Source of the DNA: JAKLFA01 sp964450385
GTDB taxonomy: Bacteria > Omnitrophota > Gorgyraeia > Zapsychrales > JANLHA01
Direction: 5' to 3'
Length of the DNA: 18,474 bases
Assembly: GCA_964450385.1 (NCBI GenBank)
Contig: CAYVEC010000030.1
Span: 1-18,474, forward strand
Part shown: positions 8,263-15,399 of the stretch, in pieces
Numbering within the stretch: the first letter of the stretch is position 1
How the letters are laid out: each line of letters opens with the position of its first letter
Position numbers and translations under genes: made by a program
Notes under the pieces: model-generated
Seen by the model: the letters and a program-made list of their open reading frames with translations, nothing else
What the model was told of the DNA's origin: nothing
Database searches by the model: none

Positions 8263-9492
8263 TTATTTCCCCGCATCCAAATGGAATGCCGCATGCAGCG
8301 CGCGGACGGCCTCATCCGTCGCTGCCTGATTGATAATACACGAAATGCTGATCTCAGAAGTCGCGATCATATCGATATTGACCTTATTCTTCGCTAGGGT
8401 CTCAAACATCTGGGCCGCGATCCCCTGATGCGACCTCATGCCCGAACCGACGATCGATACCCGGGCGATGTTCTTATCAAAGATGACCTTTCCGGCCTTG
8501 ATCTTTTTTGCCACACTCTCGGATGCGGCAAGGGCCTTCGTCAGATCGGTCTTCGGGACCGTGAACGAAATGTCCGTGAGACGGGTATGGGAAACATTCT
8601 GAACGATCGTGTCAACGCTCACTCCGGCCTTGGAGATTTCATTAAAGATCTTCGCCGCGATCCCGGGCTTATCCGGCACCGCACAGATCGTGATCTTCGC
8701 CTCCGCCTTATTACACGTGACCCCGCGAACAGCGACCTCCTCCAACTTCTCATTAATCTTAACTATCATCGTTCCTTCCTCCTTAGAAAAACTTGATCGT
8801 ACATGAATCGGGATATTAAATCTTTTTGCCACCTCGATCGACCGCGTCTGCATCACCTGGGCGCCCAGCGAGGCCATTTCAAGCATCTCATCAAAGGTGA
8901 TCGTTGGAATCTTTCGGGCCGCCGGCTCAATCCGAGGATCCGTTGTAAAGATCCCGGTCACATCCGTAAAGATCTCACAAACATCGGCATTGAGCGTCTT
9001 GGCCAGAGCCACCGCTGTTAAATCCGACCCTCCCCGTCCCAGGGTCGTGATGTCCTGATCCTCCGTGACACCCTGGAACCCAGCAACAATAACGATATTG
9101 TTCTCATCAAAGGCCTTCTCGATGCGCTTGGCGTCGATCGTCTCGATCCTGGCCTTCGTATGGATCTTCGTCGTCCGGATCCCGACCTGAGCCCCGGTCA
9201 GCGAGATGGCCTTGTGCCCCAAGGCCTGAATCGCCATGGCCACAAGGGCGCAGGAGATCTGTTCACCCGTTGACATCAGCATGTCCATTTCCCGTTCGGG
9301 CGGTGTCGGCATGATCTGGAATGCCAAAGTCTCAAGTTCATCCGTTGTGTCCCCCAACGCTGAGACAACAACGGCCACATTATTTCGGGGCGTCTTGGTG
9401 TCGATGATCCGCTGCGCAACAACCTTGATCCGTTCCACATTCGCCACCGACGACCCGCCGAATTTCATGATAATGATTGGTTTCTTGCTCAT
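8263..9492 (-). CDS. lysC: Aspartate kinase
   Basis: Phosphorylates aspartate to aspartyl-4-phosphate, the committed step toward lysine, threonine and methionine. The 409 residues fit the monofunctional LysC class. Kinase signatures: MKFGGSSV (9-16), STGEQIS (74-80), GRGGSD (152-157) and TDVTGIFTTDPR (176-187). Two C-terminal ACT domains follow (about 265-335 and 345-405); AVPDKPGIAAKIF and the GSGMRSHQGIA stretch are where lysine or threonine bind in relatives. No homoserine dehydrogenase is fused; hom is a separate gene upstream in the same run. AGAGGA is 8 bases before the ATG. The gap to the ApgM-like gene is 16 bases. Placement beside thrC and hom suggests its main duty here is the threonine branch, though the effector cannot be read from the sequence. 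Confidence 0.97.
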   Translation of the reverse strand: MSKKPIIIMKFGGSSVANVERIKVVAQRIIDTKTPRNNVAVVVSALGDTTDELETLAFQIMPTPPEREMDMLMSTGEQISCALVAMAIQALGHKAISLTGAQVGIRTTKIHTKARIETIDAKRIEKAFDENNIVIVAGFQGVTEDQDITTLGRGGSDLTAVALAKTLNADVCEIFTDVTGIFTTDPRIEPAARKIPTITFDEMLEMASLGAQVMQTRSIEVAKRFNIPIHVRSSFSKEEGTMIVKINEKLEEVAVRGVTCNKAEAKITICAVPDKPGIAAKIFNEISKAGVSVDTIVQNVSHTRLTDISFTVPKTDLTKALAASESVAKKIKAGKVIFDKNIARVSIVGSGMRSHQGIAAQMFETLAKNKVNIDMIATSEISISCIINQAATDEAVRALHAAFHLDAGK

Positions 9493-9508
9493 CCCCTCGT
9501 TCCTCTTG

Positions 9509-10711
9509 TTAAAGATATTTATTGGTAAAAAATTCCATCAGCTTTTCGCCGGACGGGAAGACCTTTTTTCGACTTGCCGCCGAGGCCTCATTATAATCAG
9601 CAGCCCCATCGCTCGCAACGCCTTTCCCATAAATCACGCACGGTACCGGGTCAGCCGTATGAGTCCGCAAGGTGACCGGCGTCGGATGATCCGGCAGGAT
9701 CATGACCCTAACATCGTCATAAGGCCCAAAATGATTGAGGACCGGCCCCAGGATATCAGCATCGATCCGTTCGATGGCCTTGATCTTTTCCTGGACCTCG
9801 CCGTTATGACTCGCCTCATCCGGCGCTTCAACGTGGACAAAGACAAAATCATGGTCAGCTAAGGCCTTGAGCGCATACTCGCCCTTGGCCCGATAATCCG
9901 TATCATAGTAGCCGGTTGCCCCCGGCACAGCGACCACATCAAGACCCGCAAGTCGACCGATACCGTTCACAAGGTCAACCGCTGAAATGATCGCGCCCTT
10001 TAGACCGAATTTCTCGTTGAACAATGGGAGTGTGGGCTTCACCCCCTGCCCCCAGAGCCAGATCGCATTCGCCGGATTCTCCCCAAGATCGATCCGGACA
10101 CGGTTGATCGGATGCGCCTCAAGGATCTTCTGGGCGCGCTCCATCACTTTCAGCAAAATCAGGGCGTGTTTTCCTGACGGCAACCACCCGGCATACGGCT
10201 TGCCTAAAATGTCATGCGGCGGTGTCGTGCGGACTCCCACAAGATCAGCGGTATTGCGCGCCTTGATGATCATCAAATGCCGATAGCTCTTACCAGCGAT
10301 AAAACGTACGCTCTTTTCCTCAACGCCGTCATTGAGCGCCCTGATCAGGTCCGCGGCCTCCGAGGTCCCAATGTGGCCCGCGCTATAATCGCGCATCTCA
10401 TGAAGGCCGAGGGTCACGAGATTGCAACGAAAGGCCACCTCGTCCGGACCCAGGTCAATCTGAAGATTTGCTGCCTCAAGCGGGGCTCGCCCCGTAAAAA
10501 CCGTGTCCGGCCGATAGCCAAGGAGCGAAAGATTCCCGATCTCCGAACCAGGGGTCATTCCATGGGGAATCGTCTGGACCATGGCCTGCATCCCATTGCG
10601 GGCCATAAAATCCATATTCGTGGTCCGCGCGGCCTGAAGCGGTGTTTTCCCCCCGAGCTCATCCATCGGCCGATCAGCCGCGCCATCTGGAACAATCACA
10701 ATAAATTTCAT
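9509..10711 (-). CDS. ApgM-family phosphoglycerate mutase-like protein, probable homoserine kinase
   Basis: A 400-residue alkaline-phosphatase-superfamily protein of the archaeal-type cofactor-independent phosphoglycerate mutase family. The metal and catalytic residues look intact: VPDGAADRP (7-15), catalytic Ser in PGSEIGNLSLLGY (54-66), EAPDEASH (295-302), LPDHPTP (339-345) and RTHTADP (349-355). Members embedded in threonine operons belong to the subfamily TIGR02535, named as a proposed homoserine kinase. Here it lies between thrC and lysC, with hom two genes upstream, and no GHMP-type thrB is present, so phosphorylation of homoserine to O-phosphohomoserine is the best inference. Phosphoglycerate mutase (2-PG/3-PG) is the alternative. 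Its ribosome site AGGTG overlaps the stop codon of the preceding CoaB-like gene, 7 bases before its ATG, suggesting coupled translation. Confidence 0.88.
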   Translation of the reverse strand: MKFIVIVPDGAADRPMDELGGKTPLQAARTTNMDFMARNGMQAMVQTIPHGMTPGSEIGNLSLLGYRPDTVFTGRAPLEAANLQIDLGPDEVAFRCNLVTLGLHEMRDYSAGHIGTSEAADLIRALNDGVEEKSVRFIAGKSYRHLMIIKARNTADLVGVRTTPPHDILGKPYAGWLPSGKHALILLKVMERAQKILEAHPINRVRIDLGENPANAIWLWGQGVKPTLPLFNEKFGLKGAIISAVDLVNGIGRLAGLDVVAVPGATGYYDTDYRAKGEYALKALADHDFVFVHVEAPDEASHNGEVQEKIKAIERIDADILGPVLNHFGPYDDVRVMILPDHPTPVTLRTHTADPVPCVIYGKGVASDGAADYNEASAASRKKVFPSGEKLMEFFTNKYL

Positions 10712-10718
10712 TGCACCA

Positions 10719-11360
10719 TCACCTGTTGTAGGCGATCAATTGTTCGATTACACGCCGACTCATCTCACGCCGTGAGCGCGCCTTGGCAAGCCGACGCCCA
10801 TCGCGATCAAAAATCCATCCGCGGTACCCACCAGTCAATGAATTGGCAACAACGAAATCGCTGCCATATGCCGCAACAGATCGCACGGCCTCTGTCCGAA
10901 ACCGGCGCTCGTCGGTAAACGACTCGAGTTTAAATGCAACCAGGACCACCCCTGGAATCCGTTTTTTGATCCGACTGATAAGCTTCGGGGTCGGAATGAG
11001 ATCAATCAATAACCGTTCACGCCCCGACTCTATCTTCCCGCGAATCCGCCGCCGCACGGCATAATCCGAGACGGCAGCGGCATGAATTACAACATCATAA
11101 GCGCACCCGAGCTCCGCGTCCAAAAGCCGCGCAAGTTCATCAAAAAAACGAAAAGTCCTCACACGAAGTCCCCGCCTGGCTTGCGGGGCATCAACCCCAG
11201 GACCAACAAGCGCCGTCACCCGGGCTCCTGCAGCGAGGAGATGATCCGTAATAAGCCCGCCCATCTCACCCGACGAACAATTACTGATCACACGAGTGTC
11301 ATCAATCGCGACCCAGGTCGGGCCATACGTCACCAGAATTCGTTTTCCCTTGAGATCCAT
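10719..11360 (-). CDS. Stand-alone CoaB-like (phosphopantothenoylcysteine synthetase domain) protein with altered signature
   Basis: A 213-residue protein equal to the C-terminal ligase half of bifunctional CoaBC (about 400 residues); the flavin CoaC half is absent. Rossmann-like features: RILVTYGPTWVAIDDTR (7-23), ISNCSSGEMG (25-34), HAAAVSDY (93-100), GKIES (108-112), TPK (124-126), VAFK (141-144) and VANS (171-174). In E. coli CoaB the matching motif is ISNHSSGKMG, so His is Cys and Lys is Glu here, while the Asn (27) needed for catalysis is kept. The basic helix that carries the conserved catalytic Lys in E. coli (K289 region) reads TEAVRSVAAYGSD, with no Lys. It may be a divergent CoaB paired with CoaC elsewhere, or a related ligase with another job. 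It sits 24 bases after thrC and 7 before the ApgM-like gene. Confidence 0.82.
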   Translation of the reverse strand: MDLKGKRILVTYGPTWVAIDDTRVISNCSSGEMGGLITDHLLAAGARVTALVGPGVDAPQARRGLRVRTFRFFDELARLLDAELGCAYDVVIHAAAVSDYAVRRRIRGKIESGRERLLIDLIPTPKLISRIKKRIPGVVLVAFKLESFTDERRFRTEAVRSVAAYGSDFVVANSLTGGYRGWIFDRDGRRLAKARSRREMSRRVIEQLIAYNR

Positions 11361-11384
11361 TGGCCCCGTCCCTGACCCGTGACG

Positions 11385-12443
11385 TCATGACAAACCGATC
11401 ACCTTTAAAATCTTCTGAATGTCCGGTTCCAGGGTAATGGGCGGCTCAACATTTTTGATCGCGATATTCGGATCCTTGAGCCCATGGCCCGTGAGCGTGC
11501 AGACAGCCCTCATCCCCTGGCGGCCTTTAAAATATCCCTGGGCCGCGTACTTTAGCAGCCCCGCCACAGATGCGGCCGATGCCGGCTCCGCAAAAACCCC
11601 GGTGCCCCCGGCCAAAATCTTATAGGCATTCAAAATCTCCTCGTCCGTCACCATGTCGATGGCGCCGTTAGATTCCCGGGCGGCATCAACGGCAAAATTC
11701 CAGCTCGCGGGATTACCGATCCGGATCGCAGTCGCGATGGTCTCGGGTTTTTCAACCGGATGCCCGAGCACGATCGGGGCAGCCCCGGCCGCCTGAAATC
11801 CGAGCATAACCGGCCGCTGCGTCGCGCGCCCCGCATGATGATATTCGTTATATCCCTTCCAATAGGCCGTGATATTCCCAGCATTACCGACCGGGATCAA
11901 ATGAAATTCCGGGGCATCCCCCAGGCAGTCACAGATCTCAAAGGCCGCGGTCTTCTGCCCTTCGATCCGATAAGGATTGATCGAGTTAACAAGTTCCACG
12001 GGATATTGATCCGTAATGGTCCGGACCAAATTCAAGGCGTCATCAAAATTGCCCTTGATCGCGATCACGAGGGCCTGATGGACAAGCGCTTGAGCGAGTT
12101 TCCCAAGGGCGATATTGCCGTCAGGGATAAGGACCACGCAGCGCATCGTCTGGCTCTTAACGGCATAAGCAGCCGCCGAGGCCGAGGTGTTCCCCGTCGA
12201 TGCGCACATGACGACCCTGGCGCCTTTTTCCTTGGCATGGGTGATCGCCATGGTCATCCCTCGGTCCTTAAAAGACCCGGTCGGATTCAACCCCTCATAT
12301 TTCAAATAGACCTTCAAGCCCGTCCGCTCTGAGAGGTCCTCCGAAAAGATCAATGGGGTATTCCCCTCCGACAGGGTCACGATCGGTGTCATATCGGTCA
12401 CCGGTAAAAAATCACGATAATGTCGGATCACGCCTTGCCACAT
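11385..12443 (-). CDS. thrC: Threonine synthase
   Basis: Converts O-phosphohomoserine to threonine and phosphate; PLP-dependent fold type II enzyme. The 352 residues fit the short Bacillus/Thermus-type ThrC. The PLP lysine is Lys59 in NPTGSFKDRG (53-62). STGNTSASAAAY (82-93) contacts the substrate, GNAGN (187-190 region) forms the phosphate cup, and TLTGHGLKDP (316-325) is a family signature. I chose the ATG at 12443 because homologues begin near WQGVIRHYRDFLPV; a purine-rich site (GAGGAGAGGGG) lies about 9 bases upstream. An in-frame ATG at 12464 would add seven residues, but these encode that ribosome site. It lies 26 bases after hom. Its need for O-phosphohomoserine makes a homoserine kinase necessary, which supports the reading of the ApgM-like gene. 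Confidence 0.96.
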   Translation of the reverse strand: MWQGVIRHYRDFLPVTDMTPIVTLSEGNTPLIFSEDLSERTGLKVYLKYEGLNPTGSFKDRGMTMAITHAKEKGARVVMCASTGNTSASAAAYAVKSQTMRCVVLIPDGNIALGKLAQALVHQALVIAIKGNFDDALNLVRTITDQYPVELVNSINPYRIEGQKTAAFEICDCLGDAPEFHLIPVGNAGNITAYWKGYNEYHHAGRATQRPVMLGFQAAGAAPIVLGHPVEKPETIATAIRIGNPASWNFAVDAARESNGAIDMVTDEEILNAYKILAGGTGVFAEPASAASVAGLLKYAAQGYFKGRQGMRAVCTLTGHGLKDPNIAIKNVEPPITLEPDIQKILKVIGLS

Positions 12444-12469
12444 CACCACGGCCCCTCTCCTCATTCCCG

Positions 12470-13768
12470 TTATTTTAAATTTTCCATGCGTATCGCCACC
12501 GGCCGGCTCTTGATCACCGAGAGCTTTTCGATCTGGACCAGGGCCTGCCGGACCTTCTTCTCAGGCGCGCGTTCCGTCAAAATGATGAGCGGGACAACGC
12601 CTGCCGGGCGATGCACCTTTTGGGAAACAGAATTGATGCTAATGCCATAACGCCCAAGAACCCCGGCAATCTTCGAAAGGACCCCGGGCTTATCAACGGC
12701 CATAAACCGAAGGTAAAACTTGGTCGCGACCTCATCGATATGCTTAAACGTCAGACCCGCGGTCTGGCCATAATAATTCCCAATGAACCCCCGGGGATCC
12801 CCATCCCATCGCGTCGCGAGATTGATGAGATCACTCACCACCCCCGTGGCCGCAGCCATCTGCCCGGCCCCTTCCCCCGAGAGCATCACATCGCCGAGCG
12901 GATCGAGTTCCATCAAAACGGCGTTGAGCACCCCATGGATCGACGCAAGTGGATGGTCCTTGGCGATCAGGGTCGGATGAACCCGGGTCTCGACCTTCAT
13001 GCCCTCGCGTTTCGCGATCGCAAGAAGTTTGATCGAGAGCCCCATCTCGTCGGCATATTTAATGTCGTCGTGAGAAATATGCGTGATCCCCTCGGTATAG
13101 ATCTTTTTGGGCTGAATGAATTTCCCAAACGCCAAATACGTCAGGATCGCGAGCTTGTACGCCGAATCCATACCGCTCACATCAAGGGTCGGGTCTGTCT
13201 CGGCAAAACCGTTCGCCTGGGCCTGGGCCACGGCCGCCTCGAACGACAGCCCGTTGAGCGACATCTCGGACAAGATATAATTGCACGTCCCATTATTGAT
13301 CCCGAAAAGGGCCTGGAATTCATTGCCGGCAAGGCCCTCGGTCATGCTCTTAATAAGCGGGACACCGGCAAGGACCGCGGTTTCAAAATAAATGTTCTTG
13401 TGGTAGCGATGGGCCGCCTTAAAAAGCTCCTGGCCGTGGACCGCGATCAAGGCCTTGTTCGCGGTGATCACATGCCGGCCCTTTTTAAGGGCCTCGAGCA
13501 CAAGCTCCCTGGCCGGATGAAGCCCGCCGATGAGCTCGATCACCACTTCGACATCCGGGTGATCGATCACCTGAACGGCATCAGTCGTAAGCAGCGTCTT
13601 TCCGAGCCCTGATGGCTTTTTCTTCCCAAAACGCAGGTCGCAGATCGCCGAGAATTCAAAACTGACGTTAAATTTATCCTGAATGTAGTCCCTCCGCTTT
13701 CGCAGAAGCTCGACAACCCCCTGACCCACATTGCCATATCCGATCAATCCCAGATGTATTGTCTTCAT
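12470..13768 (-). CDS. hom: Homoserine dehydrogenase with C-terminal ACT domain
   Basis: Reduces aspartate-4-semialdehyde to L-homoserine with NAD(P)H. The 432 residues match the common monofunctional bacterial form. Order of domains: Rossmann NAD(P) domain with IGYGNVGQGV (9-18), TANKALIA (102-109) with Lys105, substrate-domain motif NNGTCNYIL (158-166), ETDPTLDVSGMDSAYKLAIL (190-209) containing Lys205, the catalytic lysine by family alignment, and GEGAGQMAAATGVVSDL (298-314). An ACT domain spans about 352-432 (FMAVDKPGVLSKIAGVLG), usually a threonine sensor in this family. The ATG is one base after the PilZ gene stop (TAA-C-ATG) and its ribosome site lies inside that gene, so the two are translationally coupled. 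thrC follows 26 bases later. Confidence 0.97.
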   Translation of the reverse strand: MKTIHLGLIGYGNVGQGVVELLRKRRDYIQDKFNVSFEFSAICDLRFGKKKPSGLGKTLLTTDAVQVIDHPDVEVVIELIGGLHPARELVLEALKKGRHVITANKALIAVHGQELFKAAHRYHKNIYFETAVLAGVPLIKSMTEGLAGNEFQALFGINNGTCNYILSEMSLNGLSFEAAVAQAQANGFAETDPTLDVSGMDSAYKLAILTYLAFGKFIQPKKIYTEGITHISHDDIKYADEMGLSIKLLAIAKREGMKVETRVHPTLIAKDHPLASIHGVLNAVLMELDPLGDVMLSGEGAGQMAAATGVVSDLINLATRWDGDPRGFIGNYYGQTAGLTFKHIDEVATKFYLRFMAVDKPGVLSKIAGVLGRYGISINSVSQKVHRPAGVVPLIILTERAPEKKVRQALVQIEKLSVIKSRPVAIRMENLK

Positions 13769-13769
13769 G

Positions 13770-14132
13770 TTATTTCTCTTCTTTGCTGAAAAATTCGATC
13801 ACCCGGCGTAAAATCTCACACCCCTCGTTCGAAATATTTTTGAGCTCAACCCGTGTCTGGTAAATGATCCCAGCAACCTTCTCATGCGACTCAAGGACCC
13901 GGCCTTTAAAATAGGTCTTCCCTGAAAAAAACGGGGTCTTCAAGGCGATTTCAAGTTCCGTCCCAGGAGCATACGCAGCCTCGGTCACAAAACACATGCC
14001 TCCATAACTGATATTCTTGAGCTGTGAGGCTGAAAATGCGGCATCCGGATTGTCCGCAAGGCGGTAGGTTAAGATGAAGTTCCGCTTGATCCGCTCGGAC
14101 TTCCGACGATCATCTGCCCCTGAGTATGTCAT
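13770..14132 (-). CDS. Single-domain PilZ protein, predicted c-di-GMP binder
   Basis: A 120-residue soluble protein with the two PilZ signatures in order: RxxxR as RKSER (10-14) in a basic N-terminal stretch, and [D/N]xSxxG as NISYGG (40-45), followed by the six-stranded barrel pattern (ELEIALKTPFF, YFKGRVL, IIYQTRVEL) and a C-terminal helix (EILRRVIEFFSKEEK). In known PilZ proteins these residues bind cyclic di-GMP; both motifs are intact, so binding is likely. There is no fused output domain, so it may act by protein contact. A good site (AAGGGGGG) is about 7 bases before the ATG. It is the first protein gene after tRNA-Pro, 40 bases downstream, and is followed after one base by hom. What it regulates is unknown; a link to amino acid synthesis is not established for this family. 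Confidence 0.88.
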   Translation of the reverse strand: MTYSGADDRRKSERIKRNFILTYRLADNPDAAFSASQLKNISYGGMCFVTEAAYAPGTELEIALKTPFFSGKTYFKGRVLESHEKVAGIIYQTRVELKNISNEGCEILRRVIEFFSKEEK

Positions 14133-14172
14133 GCCACGCCCCCCTTCAGTATGGTCCTCATAAAATAAAAAA

Positions 14173-14246
14173 TCGGAGCGGACGGATTTGAACCGTCGAC
14201 CTCTTGAACCCCATTCAAGTGCGCTAGCCAGCTGCGCTACGCTCCG
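14173..14246 (-). tRNA. tRNA-Pro (anticodon GGG)
   Basis: A full cloverleaf folds on the minus strand. The acceptor stem CGGAGCG pairs with CGCTCCG, all 7 pairs. The C1-G72 pair is a known identity feature of bacterial tRNA-Pro. The D arm is GCGC/GCGC. The anticodon stem CTTGA/TCAAG encloses loop ATGGGGT with anticodon GGG, reading CCC and CCU. The T arm GACGG-TTCAAAT-CCGTC is perfect. The discriminator is A73. CCA is not encoded; TTTTTTATTTTA follows directly. It lies at the front of the PilZ-hom operon and appears to be cotranscribed with it from the promoter at about 14310. Confidence 0.97.
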
Positions 14247-14304
14247 TTTTAAATAATACTAAATCTAAGGAATCACGGGATTCACACTGAGAAAGCTTGG
14301 AAGA

Positions 14305-14313
14305 ATTATACCA
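14305..14313 (-). promoter_or_regulatory. Extended -10 promoter upstream of tRNA-Pro and the hom operon
   Basis: The minus strand reads TGGTATAAT, a perfect sigma-70-type -10 hexamer with the extended TGn motif. No convincing -35 is present at 17-18 bases (ACTCCA or AACTCC), which extended -10 promoters tolerate. A run of A-rich sequence upstream could act as an UP element. Transcription would begin near 14298, giving a leader of about 50 bases before the tRNA. The leader includes a small inverted repeat, GAATC-CCGT-GATTC (14270-14283). This is the only clear promoter I see before the threonine genes. Confidence 0.6.
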
Positions 14314-14349
14314 GAACTTTATTTTTTTGGAGTTTTTTTTCTGCCTTTT

Positions 14350-15375
14350 TCACTCAGCCTTCATCTTACGGGTCATGAGATCCAAAACCGCCCTTTTGGG
14401 AGGGATATGCCTAAAGAGCAGGCGATACACCTGATGCGAGATCGGCATATCAATGCCCTCCCGCTTAGCCAAGCGCTCAACCGCCTTTGCGGTCTCAACC
14501 CCCTCCGCCACCATGACCATCCCATTCAAAATATCACGGATATTGGCCCCACGGCCAAGCTCTTCCCCAACATGCCGATTCCGGCTCCGCGGGCTAAAGC
14601 ACGTGGTCACGAGATCCCCAAGCCCGGTCAGTCCGGCAAAGGTTCGCGGCCGGGCCCCCAAGGCCGTCCCGAGCCGCGCCATCTCCGCGAGCCCACGGGC
14701 AAGGATCGCGGACTTAGTGTTTGTCCCAAATCCCAGACCGTCGCAGACCCCGCAGGCAATGGCGATAACATTCTTGAGGCTCCCTCCTAATTCAACACCG
14801 ACAAGATCGGTGTTCGTATAAATCCGGAACGTCTCTGAATTAAAAATGGACTGTAGCCGAGCCGCTACCCGTCGGCTCCGAGACGCGATCACCGCTGATG
14901 ACGGGATCCCGGCCGCGACCTCAGTGGCGATCGTTGGGCCAGACATAACCGCAAGGGGCACCGGGCCGAGTTCCGCCTCAATCAATTCTGACATCCGAAA
15001 GAGCGAACCGGTCTCAATCCCCTTTACTACGCTCAAAAAAATGCGCCGCGGCCCTGAGCCACGCTTGAGAGGGGCGCTCCCGAGATACGATCGGACCTGA
15101 CGCAACAAGCCGCGCAAATACTGAGACGGCGTCGAGAGCACAACGATCGAGGCCCCCACGAGGGCATTCTTCAAATCCGACATAGGAACAAGCCCGTCAG
15201 GGAACGGCACGCCTGGCAAGAACTTTTTGTTCTCCCGGTCCCGGATCATGGCCAGGACATTATCCTCGAACGCGCCCCAGAGCACGACCGGGAAACCTCG
15301 CCGCGCCAGATAAACCGCCAGGGTTGTTCCCCAGCTCCCGTCCCCTAAAAACACAATTTTTTCCATCGCCTGCAT
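14350..15375 (-). CDS. gpsA: NAD(P)-dependent glycerol-3-phosphate dehydrogenase
   Basis: Reduces dihydroxyacetone phosphate to sn-glycerol-3-phosphate, the backbone for phospholipids; cytoplasmic. The 341 residues match GpsA (about 330-340). Signatures: dinucleotide-binding FLGDGSWGTTLA (9-20; the usual second residue Ala is Asp), VVLSTPSQ (78-85), SVVKGIE (115-121), the catalytic lysine Lys201 in GVELGGSLKNVIAIACG (193-209), AGLTGLGDLVTTC (247-259) and the RNRHVGEELGRG block (265-276). The ATG at 15375 is chosen because AAAGGA lies 6 bases before it. A GTG at 15390 contains that site, and an ATG at 15366 is the other option. It follows the membrane glycosyltransferase by 24 bases, so lipid precursor supply is coupled to envelope sugar transfer. 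No hairpin terminator is visible in the 100 bases after it, so read-through into tRNA-Pro is possible. Confidence 0.96.
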   Translation of the reverse strand: MQAMEKIVFLGDGSWGTTLAVYLARRGFPVVLWGAFEDNVLAMIRDRENKKFLPGVPFPDGLVPMSDLKNALVGASIVVLSTPSQYLRGLLRQVRSYLGSAPLKRGSGPRRIFLSVVKGIETGSLFRMSELIEAELGPVPLAVMSGPTIATEVAAGIPSSAVIASRSRRVAARLQSIFNSETFRIYTNTDLVGVELGGSLKNVIAIACGVCDGLGFGTNTKSAILARGLAEMARLGTALGARPRTFAGLTGLGDLVTTCFSPRSRNRHVGEELGRGANIRDILNGMVMVAEGVETAKAVERLAKREGIDMPISHQVYRLLFRHIPPKRAVLDLMTRKMKAE

Positions 15376-15399
15376 ACAGATTCCTTTCACCGACTCGAT

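Noticed and set aside
12611..13612. A 333-codon open frame on the plus strand opposite hom
   Set aside because: It mirrors the homoserine dehydrogenase codons, its translation is rich in Arg, His, Pro and Ile without any recognisable domain, and hom is unmistakable on the other strand. Biased codon third positions (few stop complements) explain it.
14270..14283. Inverted repeat GAATC-CCGT-GATTC in the tRNA-Pro leader as an attenuator or terminator
   Set aside because: Only five pairs, no T-run after it and no leader peptide with Thr or Ile codons. Too weak to call.
14247..14349. Rho-independent terminator after gpsA
   Set aside because: T- and A-runs are present but no GC-rich hairpin precedes them in the gpsA direction.
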